From the NCBI RefSeq assembly GCF_000741695.1, contig NZ_JGZK01000001.1, positions 186,001-250,000 on the forward strand: a DNA stretch of 64,000 nt, written 5' to 3'. Made by a program: the position numbers and the translations under genes. Under the pieces are notes generated by a model. That model did not search any database. It was not told the DNA's origin and saw nothing but the letters and a program-made list of their open reading frames with translations. This document shows positions 1-8,952 of this stretch, piece after piece. Each line of letters opens with the position of its first letter. Position 1 is the stretch's first letter. This stretch comes from Bifidobacterium reuteri DSM 23975. GTDB taxonomy: Bacteria > Actinomycetota > Actinomycetes > Actinomycetales > Bifidobacteriaceae.

Positions 1-62
1 GGAGCCGGGCCATAGTCGTAGCAGAGTCATAGTCACGCGCTGAGCGCCCTTACACTGTGCCC

Positions 63-680
63 CTATGCGTGCTTCGCGTAATACACCGTGTCGATGCCGG
101 GCCCGCGGTCGTCAGGCAGCGTCTTGATCAGGGAGAAGCCCATTTCGCCAAGAATGTGCAGATGAGCGCCGTTCTTGCTCCATGTGCGCGTGGCCACCAC
201 GGTTCCCGCCACGTCGGGCAGCGTGAACAACGCGCGATACATGCGCTCGGTCAGATGCGCGCCGCGATACGCTTCAGCCACCAGAATAGTACTCACATAC
301 GTGCATACGCCGCCGTCCACGTACGCGCATGCGTAATCCGGGCGGTATGACATGAACCCTGCCAGCGTCTGATTGCCTGTGCTGTCGCCGGCCTCGGAAT
401 TGCTATCGTTATCGGCGTTAGTACCGGCATCAGCATCGGAGCCATCATCCACTGCCAGCAGGAACCGCTGCTCCAACAATGCCCGGTAGTAGTCGTCGAT
501 GGCATGGTCGGCGGCTGCCGCGTGCGGCGCCAAATCGGACTGAGTCGAGCTGTGGCGTGCGGACAGCGGCGGTACGAACTGCTCATCACCCCAGCGCAGC
601 AGTGTCTTCAATTGCTTCAGTACTTCGGCGTTGCGCGGCGTCTCCTCCAGCGTCGGTACATAGTCGATCGAGACGGTCAT
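63..680 (-). CDS. GNAT-family N-acetyltransferase
   Basis: A 205-residue protein whose C-terminal half has the acetyl-CoA binding layout of GNAT enzymes: a strand ending in VSTILVAEAY followed by the turn RGAHLTERMYRALF, where the canonical R/Q-x-x-G-x-G/A loop sits. The acceptor is unknown. The start is the ATG preceded by AGGAGGT; a farther upstream ATG lies inside that ribosome site and is rejected. An Asp/Asn/Ser/Thr-rich stretch in the middle (DDGSDADAGTNADNDSNSE) is probably a surface loop grown from simple-sequence DNA. It lies 107 bases downstream of the KAP-methyltransferase gene on the same strand and may be co-transcribed with it. Confidence 0.72.
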   Translation of the reverse strand: MTVSIDYVPTLEETPRNAEVLKQLKTLLRWGDEQFVPPLSARHSSTQSDLAPHAAAADHAIDDYYRALLEQRFLLAVDDGSDADAGTNADNDSNSEAGDSTGNQTLAGFMSYRPDYACAYVDGGVCTYVSTILVAEAYRGAHLTERMYRALFTLPDVAGTVVATRTWSKNGAHLHILGEMGFSLIKTLPDDRGPGIDTVYYAKHA

Positions 681-787
681 GCGATTACCTCCTGTCTTCG
701 GCAATGCCGTCAGCAGCGGACATCGCCGGTAACAAGTTATACAAGTGATGCGGTTGTTCCTGATGTCGGACCGAATGGCGACCTAGC

Positions 788-3022
788 TCAGCGCGGCTTG
801 CGCGCGTGAATGTACAGACGGTTCGTATACGGATCCAGATGTTCGGCGCACAGACGCTTGAATTCGCGCTCCAGAGCCTCGTATTCGTTGTCGGACATCG
901 CCTCGGTGCGGTAGAAGATCAGGCTCGCCACCGCGAATGCATTGGTGAGCACCAGCGGATTGGGGTCTTCGGATTCGACCTCCTCCACATCGATATGCTC
1001 GAATCCTATGGAATCCAGCATGCCCTCCATTTCGGTCTTGGTGGGGTAGAAGGCGGGGAAGGCCCATCCCTCAGGGAATTTGTCGTCAAATCCGAGATTG
1101 GCGATGGCCAGCCGCGCATTGGCGTGGAGCCCGCGATACGTGTCATGGCCGCCCTGATGCACAGCCAGCTCACCTCCCGGGCGCAGTGCGCGGAACAGTG
1201 CCGTATAGGTGCGCTTCGGGCGACGCGCCCAGTGCAACGCGGAATTCGAGAACACCAGATCATACCGCTCGCGTTTGGAGAGCTGTTCGGCATCCTCCAC
1301 ACGGAAATTGATGCGCCCACGGTAGGTGGATGCACGTGTGCTATCGGATGAGCCATGGGCGGCGTCCAATGCGGTCAGATGCTTGTCGTAATTCTCGTAC
1401 GCCTTCTTGATCTGCCCTTCGGACAGATCGATGGCGCTGACGATCATATCCCGGTTCTCATCCCACATCTCAATGGTCGTGCGGCCATTGCCGCAGCCCA
1501 CATCCAGCACGCGTCTGCCGGACAGCCAGGAGAAGTCGGTGTCGTCGATGAGCTTGATGCCCTGCTTGTGCTGGGTCTGCGAGGTCCTGTCATAGCGCTC
1601 GCCGTTGTACCGCACATGCGAGCTGGCGTTGTCGTGCCCGCCCATGATGTTCACCGTGCCGAACAGCGGATTGATGGGGACGCCCTTGTCAATGCATTCC
1701 TGATACAGGTCCGCGTAGATGGCAAGCAGCTGCCCCACGCGGTCGCGATTGCGCTGGCCCTGCGGGGAATCGTCGAACAAGGTGCTGAGCATCGGCCCCC
1801 AGTCGTCTACCGGCTGGATGGTCTGCGACAGCAGCGCGTATGTGGTGGGGAAAGCTTTGTGCATGGCGACCAACAGCAACAGCATCAGGCGGTATTCGGG
1901 GACTCCCGAACTGCGTCGCTCCATCTCCACCATGATCTGCAGCGAGTTGAGGATGTTCTTGATGGAACGCGGGTTCTTGTTGGTGGTGAGCAGGAAGATG
2001 TTCTCGATCTGCCGACTGAGCGAGGCATATTGCCATTCTTCGGGCAGCAGCCGCATGGCTTTGAGCCGTTCCGTGATCATCGGCATCACATCATATTGGG
2101 AGACGGGCACATTGAACGGCAGCTGGATGATCTTGTCGAAGAAATCCTGGGCCACGTTGCGTCCGTTGATGCGTTCACGGCCGTACTTCTGCGTGATGCC
2201 AAGCTTGACCACGTCGAAATCCACAGCCAGCACGAATACGCAGTTGCGAATATCGAACAGGTTCTTCATGGTCTCGAGCAATACCACGGCCATGCCGGGG
2301 TCCAGCCGGTCCAGATCGTCGACGAAGATGATGAACCCCTTGTCGGTCACGCCGTTGTCGGGCGCGGAGACTTCGGAATCGATGATCTGCTCCAGCGACT
2401 TCTTCACGTCGGAAACGCGCCCGGACCGTGCAGGACCGTCCAGTCCCACCGTGTTCCACAGGCGGTCGACGCTTTCGGTCTCCACATTGAGCATGTTGAG
2501 CGCCACGGTGGAGATGGTCCGGATCGAACGCTTGATGCCTTCCGCACGCTGGCTGTCCTGGCTGGATTTCGGCTTGTCGAAATGGTCGCTCAACTGTGAG
2601 ACCAGGCTGATGAAGAGCTTCTTGGCGGCGTCCTCCTGATCGGATTCCAGGAACAGGTTCCATGTTTCCAGCCAGATCGCGTCGAACCGTGACGTATCCG
2701 GCAGTCGCCTGTCGCATAACTGTGATTCGATCATGCGCATGAACGAGGTTTTGCCGCTGCCCCATTCGCCTTGGATGGCCACGGTGAGCGGCGTGCTGCT
2801 GTTGCGGATGAAATTGCACAGGGAATCCACGTAGCTGCCCACACCGAACCGATCTTCATCGCTGGATGCGAGAGGAATGTCGCTGGCCAGATACTTCGTG
2901 GGTGCTTTACCCCCGTTGCCGGTTGACGCAGGCTGTGCCGCGAGGCGAACGTCGATCTGTGCATGCAAAGGCTCGGGGGATGCGGAAGATGCAGAGGATG
3001 GTATGGAGGATACTCGCGTCAT
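788..3022 (-). CDS. KAP-family P-loop NTPase fused to a SAM-dependent methyltransferase
   Basis: A 744-residue two-domain protein. Residues about 45-370 look like a KAP NTPase: Walker A GEWGSGKT at 85-92, then a Walker B-like FIIFVDDLDRLDP at about 230-242 and a conserved-looking NKNPRSIKNILN segment. Residues about 495-744 form a class I methyltransferase with motif I VLDVGCGNG at 505-513, an acidic motif near 577 (VEDAEQL), and SNSALHW and LRPGG later, resembling trans-aconitate-type methyltransferases. KAP proteins often carry membrane helices in the ATPase; here only one weak hydrophobic stretch (near residue 380) is seen. The start is chosen for the GAGAAGGG site seven bases upstream of the ATG. 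Substrate and role are unknown. Confidence 0.75.
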   Translation of the reverse strand: MTRVSSIPSSASSASPEPLHAQIDVRLAAQPASTGNGGKAPTKYLASDIPLASSDEDRFGVGSYVDSLCNFIRNSSTPLTVAIQGEWGSGKTSFMRMIESQLCDRRLPDTSRFDAIWLETWNLFLESDQEDAAKKLFISLVSQLSDHFDKPKSSQDSQRAEGIKRSIRTISTVALNMLNVETESVDRLWNTVGLDGPARSGRVSDVKKSLEQIIDSEVSAPDNGVTDKGFIIFVDDLDRLDPGMAVVLLETMKNLFDIRNCVFVLAVDFDVVKLGITQKYGRERINGRNVAQDFFDKIIQLPFNVPVSQYDVMPMITERLKAMRLLPEEWQYASLSRQIENIFLLTTNKNPRSIKNILNSLQIMVEMERRSSGVPEYRLMLLLLVAMHKAFPTTYALLSQTIQPVDDWGPMLSTLFDDSPQGQRNRDRVGQLLAIYADLYQECIDKGVPINPLFGTVNIMGGHDNASSHVRYNGERYDRTSQTQHKQGIKLIDDTDFSWLSGRRVLDVGCGNGRTTIEMWDENRDMIVSAIDLSEGQIKKAYENYDKHLTALDAAHGSSDSTRASTYRGRINFRVEDAEQLSKRERYDLVFSNSALHWARRPKRTYTALFRALRPGGELAVHQGGHDTYRGLHANARLAIANLGFDDKFPEGWAFPAFYPTKTEMEGMLDSIGFEHIDVEEVESEDPNPLVLTNAFAVASLIFYRTEAMSDNEYEALEREFKRLCAEHLDPYTNRLYIHARKPR

Positions 3023-3126
3023 TGCCTTGCCCTTCTCTCGGTTGATGCTCTTATCATACGCACGCATCAGCGTGATATGAGCAGGGCACTCGCGCGATGA
3101 TACGATTTGGGGGTATCCTCGAGAAC

Positions 3127-3516
3127 ATGAGCGAAACGAGCAGCGACTGGCAGAGGACCACCATAGATTCCGCCCAGGCGGCGGCCCACCCGGAAACCGC
3201 CAAGACGGTGGCGCAGATCAAGGCATTGCGTCAGTCCATCGACAACATTGATTCCGCTGTCATCTCCCTGTTGGCGGAGCGGTTCAAAACCACGTCCCAG
3301 GTAGGGGTGCTCAAAGCCAGCGCCGGGTTCGCCCCGGAGGATATGAAGCGTGAGGACTATCAGATCGAGCGCCTGCATCGCATCGCCATCGAGGCCGGTC
3401 TCGACCCGGAAATCGCTGAGAAGTACCGCGAATTTGTCGTGACCGAGGCCAAGAAACGTCATCAGCGCATCGCCGAGGCAGGCGGCGATCCGGGCGTATT
3501 GGACGTATTCGCCTGA
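3127..3516 (+). CDS. Chorismate mutase, AroQ type
   Basis: A 129-residue, all-helical protein with the AroQ chorismate mutase signature: IKALRQSIDNIDSAVISLL with the catalytic Arg on helix 1, then GVLKA with the Lys, and EDMKREDYQIERL with the Asp/Glu that orient the substrate. The enzyme turns chorismate into prephenate at the branch to Phe and Tyr. It is a stand-alone domain, with no attached prephenate dehydratase or dehydrogenase. The ATG at 3127 removes an unconserved MIRFGGILEN extension; its ribosome site is weak. It is divergent from the KAP gene, with about 100 bases between the two starts for both promoters. Confidence 0.85.
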   Translation: MSETSSDWQRTTIDSAQAAAHPETAKTVAQIKALRQSIDNIDSAVISLLAERFKTTSQVGVLKASAGFAPEDMKREDYQIERLHRIAIEAGLDPEIAEKYREFVVTEAKKRHQRIAEAGGDPGVLDVFA

Positions 3517-3572
3517 ATCGTATGCATCCGCGCCACGCTGCCTCATGCATGCATATCCTCTATATTCCTCAT

Positions 3573-3611
3573 ATTCACACGCTGGTGGGGAACCAGCGGT
3601 GCAGTGTGAAT
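3573..3611. repeat. Nested inverted repeat (two-stem hairpin) after chorismate mutase
   Basis: Outer arms ATTCACAC (3573-3580) and GTGTGAAT (3604-3611) enclose inner arms CGCTGG and CCAGCG around 3580-3598. No T-run follows, so it is not a classical terminator; it could be a 3' end structure or a leader structure for the secreted protein starting at 3715. Confidence 0.45.
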
Positions 3612-3714
3612 CCCCATTGCAAGGTGTTCGTCGGTGAGAGGAATCCGCAGACGCGGCAATCGCAACGGATATGATATGAACGCATGCATTGACGTGTATG
3701 AACGGGGATAGGAT

Positions 3715-5769
3715 ATGAAGCTTGCCGCTGCGTTGGTCAGTTGTGCCCTGTGCGTGACTTCTACAGCCGGTGGTGTTCTGCTGAGCCGTCCGGCTGACGT
3801 GGATTACGGGCCGGTACTGGCGCAATCCGCGAGCCGATATGCCGTGTTCGATGAAGACGGCGAACCCACGCGCTGGTATGCGGTCGGCGGGCCTTCCGAG
3901 ACGACGGGCGCATCGCCGGTGACGCGCATTCCCGCCGACTCAGACACCGCTCCGCAATTGCCGTGGACCATCGACGTCACATATTCGCTTGATGGGCCTA
4001 ATCTGTCTGCCGCGGAGGTGGCCGGGACGTCCGGCCTTGTGGGCGTGCATATCACTGTGCGCCCATCGCATGCCTCCGACAACAGCGCCAACCGTACCGT
4101 CCCGATAATCGCGTTCACCATCCCCAGCCAAGTGTCGGATGATGTCTCCGCTTCGGACGGCGTGTCCGTCAGCACGCAGGGCGGCAATTCGCTGGTCGCG
4201 GCAGTGGGGCGCAGCGGCTCGGGACTTGAGCTCAGCTGTTATATGAACGCGAAGCGTTTTGCCATGAGCCCCATTGCGCTCGCTGTCGTGCCGGTCGATG
4301 TCTTGGATGGTGGTGCCGTCCAGCAGCCTGCTGACAATACCAATACTGCCGCCGGACAGCTCGCTGCCACGTCCTCGACCTTGGTGGATTCCCTGACCGA
4401 CGCCGGTTCTGGTGCGCATCAGCAGCTCATCGACCAGCTCAAGGCCTTGCGCGCGAATGAACAACAATTGGCCCAGACGGTCACCGCCGAGCGGGAAGCC
4501 GCCCACCAGCGGACGTTCGAGGCATATATGGCCGCGTACGTCGGCTCCTATACCACGCATCTTTCCGGCTCCATCGGCACCTCCACCCAGCTGCCTGCAT
4601 TGGTGGGCACTGCCGGTGAGCTGTCCGGCGATACGCCGCTGGCCCAAGCGGTGATCGACTTGGCTGATGCCGTCAACAATGTGAGCGCCGCGCATATGCA
4701 TGCCGGCGCAGTGGATGCGCTCGATGAGGTGATTCGCCACATCCAGCAACAGGGGACGACCGGCTTGGTCGACGATCTGACCAAGGAAGCCGCCGAGGAA
4801 GCCACCAAAGGATCGCAGCAGTATTCGGCCGGCCAGAAGCAGCTGTCCGCCGCGATGATTCCCTATTCGATGAAATATACGGATGTATACACGTCCAAGT
4901 TGAGTGCACTGACCGGTGGCACGTCGGCGGGAGCTACGGCATATGCGCAACAGGCCATCGCCCAAACCAATGCCAGTGATGAGCTGAAGGATTCGAAGGC
5001 CAAGGTGGATGCCGCTATGGATGCGCTCGCCGCCGCCTGCGAGCATACCGGCAAGTCCCAGGCGCTGCGGCAGATACTGTTGCGCTTCTCCGACCAGTTC
5101 GCAAGCGGCGATGAAGCTGCTGGTGATTCGGTTGATTCGGATGGTTCAGGTGCCGACACCTTGGCCGGCGAATCGCAGGTGCTGGTTCATGGTCTCGCCG
5201 ACGTGCAATCCCAGTCGTTCTACGGCCGGACCAAGGCGGCTGAAGCCAAGCGCAAGGCCGAGCGTGCGCGCCAGCAGGCGCAGGCCGCGCAACGGGAGCA
5301 ATCGCAGGACACGCAGACCTCGCTGGTCGATGACACGATGTCCATGTCCGCCAGCGATGTGATGAGCTATGCCAACGGGTTGACTTCCGCCATTGGCGGA
5401 GGTTCCGGCAACGATGCCGGTAGCAGTGCCGATGGCGATGCCGCTGGGACTACCGCTGACACTGCCGCTTCGCAAGGTGCTGGACAATCCGCGCAGAGCG
5501 GTACAGATGCCAGCAGGAACGGCTCCGGTGTGAGTTCCGATTCACGAACGGATGCTGACGATGATGCCGCTCCGATCCTCTTCGGATTCGGGCAAGGCGG
5601 CACGTTGCTCACCCACGATTACAGCGTGCTCATCGGTGAGACCGTGGTTATCGGCGATGCCGGTCGGCTGATCGCGCAGGCGATTCCTCAATTGGGCTCG
5701 GATGTTCCTGCAAGCGCCCTGACCACTGACACTCCCGCATATCTCGTCGTGATGTCCAACCAGCGCTAG
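3715..5769 (+). CDS. Large secreted alanine/serine-rich protein of unknown function
   Basis: A 684-residue protein with a signal-peptide-like N-terminus (MKLAAALVSCALCVTSTAGG). The middle (about residues 220-520) is rich in Ala, Gln, Glu and Lys and should be largely helical or coiled coil, for example KAERARQQAQAAQREQSQD near 505. It is followed by a Ser/Gly/Asp/Ala-rich linker (about 560-620) and a compact C-terminal segment starting GFGQGGTLLTHDY. No enzyme motif and no C-terminal membrane segment or LPXTG is visible. The start has GGGGA six bases upstream. A surface or secretion-associated role is likely from the architecture, but I do not recognise the family. Confidence 0.7.
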   Translation: MKLAAALVSCALCVTSTAGGVLLSRPADVDYGPVLAQSASRYAVFDEDGEPTRWYAVGGPSETTGASPVTRIPADSDTAPQLPWTIDVTYSLDGPNLSAAEVAGTSGLVGVHITVRPSHASDNSANRTVPIIAFTIPSQVSDDVSASDGVSVSTQGGNSLVAAVGRSGSGLELSCYMNAKRFAMSPIALAVVPVDVLDGGAVQQPADNTNTAAGQLAATSSTLVDSLTDAGSGAHQQLIDQLKALRANEQQLAQTVTAEREAAHQRTFEAYMAAYVGSYTTHLSGSIGTSTQLPALVGTAGELSGDTPLAQAVIDLADAVNNVSAAHMHAGAVDALDEVIRHIQQQGTTGLVDDLTKEAAEEATKGSQQYSAGQKQLSAAMIPYSMKYTDVYTSKLSALTGGTSAGATAYAQQAIAQTNASDELKDSKAKVDAAMDALAAACEHTGKSQALRQILLRFSDQFASGDEAAGDSVDSDGSGADTLAGESQVLVHGLADVQSQSFYGRTKAAEAKRKAERARQQAQAAQREQSQDTQTSLVDDTMSMSASDVMSYANGLTSAIGGGSGNDAGSSADGDAAGTTADTAASQGAGQSAQSGTDASRNGSGVSSDSRTDADDDAAPILFGFGQGGTLLTHDYSVLIGETVVIGDAGRLIAQAIPQLGSDVPASALTTDTPAYLVVMSNQR

Positions 5770-5889
5770 TGCCCTGTGTCAGGAATATGTGATGTCTGGG
5801 GGTGCGTCATAGGCCCGTGGGTTGTGTCCGTGAGATGTTTAGGGCTGTGTCACAGCTGTCTAGGGCTGTTTAGGTCTACTTAGGTCTTA

Positions 5890-5932
5890 GCGCACGAAAT
5901 TCTCGAAAATAAAGGCTATCGCGAGAATTTCG
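5890..5932. repeat. Intergenic palindrome A, first copy
   Basis: Arms CGAAATTCTCG (5895-5905) and CGAGAATTTCG (5922-5932) are perfect over 11 bases around a 16-base loop. The left arm belongs to the 16-mer GCGCACGAAATTCTCG that returns at 5951. It lies in the 340-base spacer between the secreted-protein gene and valS; the first part of the spacer (5790-5890) holds only short direct echoes such as TAGGGCTGT and TTAGGTCT. Confidence 0.75.
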
Positions 5933-5950
5933 TTCACTGACCGGTTCTCA

Positions 5951-5998
5951 GCGCACGAAATTCTCGGGGAGTGGGTAAATATCGAGAATTTCATGCGC
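5951..5998. repeat. Intergenic palindrome A, second copy
   Basis: The left arm GCGCACGAAATTCTCG (5951-5966) is identical to 5890-5905. The right arm CGAGAATTTCATGCGC (5983-5998) is its reverse complement apart from a mismatch (A for G) near the outer end. The two copies form a tandem pair of hairpins 61 bases apart. No T-run follows either. Confidence 0.75.
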
Positions 5999-6108
5999 AT
6001 ACGGCAGGAGGAGCCCCATCGACATGCGATGGAACTCCCCCTTGGGTGGGAAGTCCTGTGAACTTCCCGTAGTCGAGGCGAGCGGCAGCGCTATAGGCAA
6101 CCGCGAAG

Positions 6109-6159
6109 GCCGCCTGTTAGGCAGAAGAAAGCTGTTACTTCTTCTGCCTAACAGGCGGC
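6109..6159. repeat. 21-bp perfect inverted repeat made from the valS 3' end
   Basis: The arm at 6139-6159 is the last part of the valS coding strand, and 6109-6129 is its exact reverse complement, with a 9-base loop containing the stop codon. The loop side is the coding end of valS, so the outer arm is an inverted copy of the gene end. There is no T-run after it on the minus strand, so if it terminates transcription it does so by an unusual route. Confidence 0.85.
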
Positions 6160-8867
6160 TCTCCGAGTTCGCTGGCGGACACGGAGACTTCGGTTTCGGC
6201 GGCATCCTCGGCAGCGGATTCCTCCACGTGCTTGGCGACCAGGTCAAACTTGCCCACCACGCGGCCGGCCTGGGCGATGTCTCCCAGAGCGGCGTGAATG
6301 GCGTCCACACCATCCTGTGCGGCGGTCAGTGCCACGGAGAGAATCGGCGTCTTCATGGATACCTTGGCCTCGGACTTGATCTTGCGCAGCTGCTCCACAG
6401 CCTTGCCTGCCCAGGTCAGCAGTTCGGGCGATACGCCGGTCGCTGCCTGTACGTAAGGCTCCGGAGTCGGCCATGCGGCGCGGTGCACGGAACCGGATCC
6501 GGCATGCATCCAGCTCCACACCTCTTCGGTGGCGTACGGCAGGTATGGGGCGAGCAGGCGGGCGAAGGCGTCCAGACCCAAGCCCAACGCAGTGCGTGCG
6601 GACTTCACGGCAGCGGCCGAAGGCTCCTCGCCCTTCTCGTCCGGAGTGCCGTAAGCGCGGTTCTTCACCAGCTCGATGTAGTCGTCGCAGAACTGCCAGA
6701 AGTAGCTTTCGATGACTTCCAGCGCCTTGGAATGCTCGTATGCCTCCAGTGATTCGGTGGCCACGCGCACCACATGGGCCAGCTTGGCCATGGCGGCGCG
6801 ATCCAGCGGCTCGGTCACATCGGGCCGGGTTCCACGCGGCAGTGGCGGCGGAGCCACGTGATGGTTCTCATCCTCGCGGCCGATGGCCAGCGCGAACTTG
6901 GTGGCGTTCAGCAGCTTGATGGCCAGACGGCGGCCGATCTTCATCTGGCCGACATCATAGGTGGCGTCGAGGCCCAGTCGGGCGGCTGCGGCCCAGTAAC
7001 GCACGGCGTCCGCGCCGAACTTCTCGATCGGCTCGTTCGGCACCACCACGTTGCCCTTGGATTTCGACATCTTCTTGTGGTCAGGGTCGAGAATCCAACC
7101 GGACAGTGTGGCGTGCGCCCACGGCAGGCAATGGTTCTCGAGGTGCGCACGATCCACGGTGGAGAACAGCCAGGTGCGGATGATGTCCTGGCCCTGCGGG
7201 CGCAGGTCCATCGGGAAGGTAGCCTTGAACAGCGCCTTGGAAGCCTCGTCAGGCTCCTCCCAGTGCGTCACGATCTGCGGGGTTAGCGAGGAGGTGGCCC
7301 AGGTGTCCATGATGTCCTTCTCGGCGGTGAAGCCGCCGGGCACATCACGCTGCGAAGCGTCGTACCCTTCCGGCACATCGATGGTCGGGTCGATCGGTAG
7401 ACGATCCTCGGACGGGGTCAGCGGATGGTCGTAATCCGCGGAACCATCCTCGCGCACCGGGTACCACAGCGGGAACGGCACGCCGAAGAAGCGCTGGCGG
7501 GAGATCAGCCAGTCGCCGTTCAGGCCGTGCACCCAGTTGTCGTAGCGCACACGCATGAAGTCCGGGTGGAAGTTGAGCTCCTTGCCGCGTTCGATCAGCT
7601 GGGCGTTGAGCTCGGGATCGGTGCCGCCGTTCTTCAGGTACCACTGGCGGGAGGTGACGATCTCGAGCGGTTTGTCGCCCTTCTCGTAGAAGTTCGTCAT
7701 ACGCTTGGTCGGCGTCGGCTCGCCGTCCATGTCGCCGGATTCGCGCAGCTTGTCGACGATTACCTTGCGGGCGGAGAACGTGGTCTTGCCAGCGGTCTCC
7801 GCAAAGATCTCGCGGCCGGCCGGGTCGGTGATCCAATCCGGGGTGTCCATCACGATGCGTCCGTTGCGCTGGATGATGGAGCGGGTGGGCAGCTTCAGGT
7901 CGCGCCACCACTGCACATCGGTCACATCACCGAACGTACAGCACATGGCGATGCCGGCGCCCTTGTCCATTTCGGCGGCCGGATGCGCCAGGATCGGCAC
8001 CTTGACCTTGAACAGAGGGGAGTAGACCTCCTGACCGAAGTACTGCTTGTAGCGGTCGTCCTCGGGGTTGGCGATCAGTGAGGTGCAGGCGGCCAGCAGC
8101 TCGGGACGGGTGGTCTCGATGTAGATCGGGGTTCCGTCCTCGAATCGGAAGGCGATCTTGTGGTAGAAGCCGGGGTATTCACGGGATTCCAGCTCGGCCT
8201 GCGCCACTGCGGTCTGGAAGGTCACGTCCCACAGGCCGGGGGCGTCCTGCTGGTAGGCCTCGCCGCGGGCGAGGTTGCGCAGGAAGGCCTTCTGGGCCAC
8301 GCGCTGCGGGTGTTCGCCGATGGTGTGGTAGGTCTGCGACCAGTCGATCGACAGGCCCAGCTTGCGCCACAGCGCCTCGAACTGCTGCTCGTCCTGAGCG
8401 GTCAGACGTTCGCACAGTTCGATGAAGTTCTTGCGGGAGATCGGCACCTGATCCTTGGCGTCGATCTTCTTGCCAGTGGTGCCCTCGAACGGCGGCTTGA
8501 AGTCCGGGTCGTACGGCAGGGTCACGTCCACGCGCACGCCATAGTAGTTCTGCACGCGGCGTTCGGTGGGCAGGCCGTTGTCGTCCCAGCCCATCGGATA
8601 AAACACGTCGTAGCCGCGCATGCGCTTGTAGCGTGCGATCACGTCGGTATGCGTGTAGGAGAACACATGCCCCACATGCAGGGAGCCGGAGACGGTGGGC
8701 GGCGGGGTGTCGATGGAGTACACGGCCTTGCGGTCACGGGTGTTCTGGAACTTATAGGTGCCGTTCTCATCCCAAACGGCGCGCCACTTGTCCTCAAGAC
8801 CGTCCACGCCGACCTTGTCGGGCAGCGGGGTGAGGTTGGCGTTGATGATGGAATTGCCTTCAGTCAT
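6135..8867 (-). CDS. valS: Valyl-tRNA synthetase
   Basis: A 910-residue class Ia aminoacyl-tRNA synthetase that charges tRNA-Val. The HIGH-type motif is HVGH at 64-67 (in PTVSGSLHVGH), the GWDDNGLPTERRV segment follows, and KMSKS lies near residue 598. The connective editing insertion lies between them, as expected, and the C-terminal part is an anticodon-binding helical domain. The start is the ATG of MTEGNSIINANLTP, which removes a 22-residue non-conserved extension; its ribosome site is weak. It is followed downstream by the inverted repeat made from its own 3' end. Two of the tRNA-Val genes it would serve lie at 57.9-58.1 kb. Confidence 0.97.
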   Translation of the reverse strand: MTEGNSIINANLTPLPDKVGVDGLEDKWRAVWDENGTYKFQNTRDRKAVYSIDTPPPTVSGSLHVGHVFSYTHTDVIARYKRMRGYDVFYPMGWDDNGLPTERRVQNYYGVRVDVTLPYDPDFKPPFEGTTGKKIDAKDQVPISRKNFIELCERLTAQDEQQFEALWRKLGLSIDWSQTYHTIGEHPQRVAQKAFLRNLARGEAYQQDAPGLWDVTFQTAVAQAELESREYPGFYHKIAFRFEDGTPIYIETTRPELLAACTSLIANPEDDRYKQYFGQEVYSPLFKVKVPILAHPAAEMDKGAGIAMCCTFGDVTDVQWWRDLKLPTRSIIQRNGRIVMDTPDWITDPAGREIFAETAGKTTFSARKVIVDKLRESGDMDGEPTPTKRMTNFYEKGDKPLEIVTSRQWYLKNGGTDPELNAQLIERGKELNFHPDFMRVRYDNWVHGLNGDWLISRQRFFGVPFPLWYPVREDGSADYDHPLTPSEDRLPIDPTIDVPEGYDASQRDVPGGFTAEKDIMDTWATSSLTPQIVTHWEEPDEASKALFKATFPMDLRPQGQDIIRTWLFSTVDRAHLENHCLPWAHATLSGWILDPDHKKMSKSKGNVVVPNEPIEKFGADAVRYWAAAARLGLDATYDVGQMKIGRRLAIKLLNATKFALAIGREDENHHVAPPPLPRGTRPDVTEPLDRAAMAKLAHVVRVATESLEAYEHSKALEVIESYFWQFCDDYIELVKNRAYGTPDEKGEEPSAAAVKSARTALGLGLDAFARLLAPYLPYATEEVWSWMHAGSGSVHRAAWPTPEPYVQAATGVSPELLTWAGKAVEQLRKIKSEAKVSMKTPILSVALTAAQDGVDAIHAALGDIAQAGRVVGKFDLVAKHVEESAAEDAAETEVSVSASELGEPPVRQKK

Positions 8868-8952
8868 AAAGCCAAAGTCTATGCGCGTTGTATGACAAGG
8901 CTTTTCCGCAGCGACGACCGTGATATGGTGCACGCAATACGACCGTGAACGC

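Noticed and set aside
6109..6159. Ordinary Rho-independent terminator of valS
   Set aside because: The stem is strong, but the minus strand continues with TTCGCGG, with no T-run.
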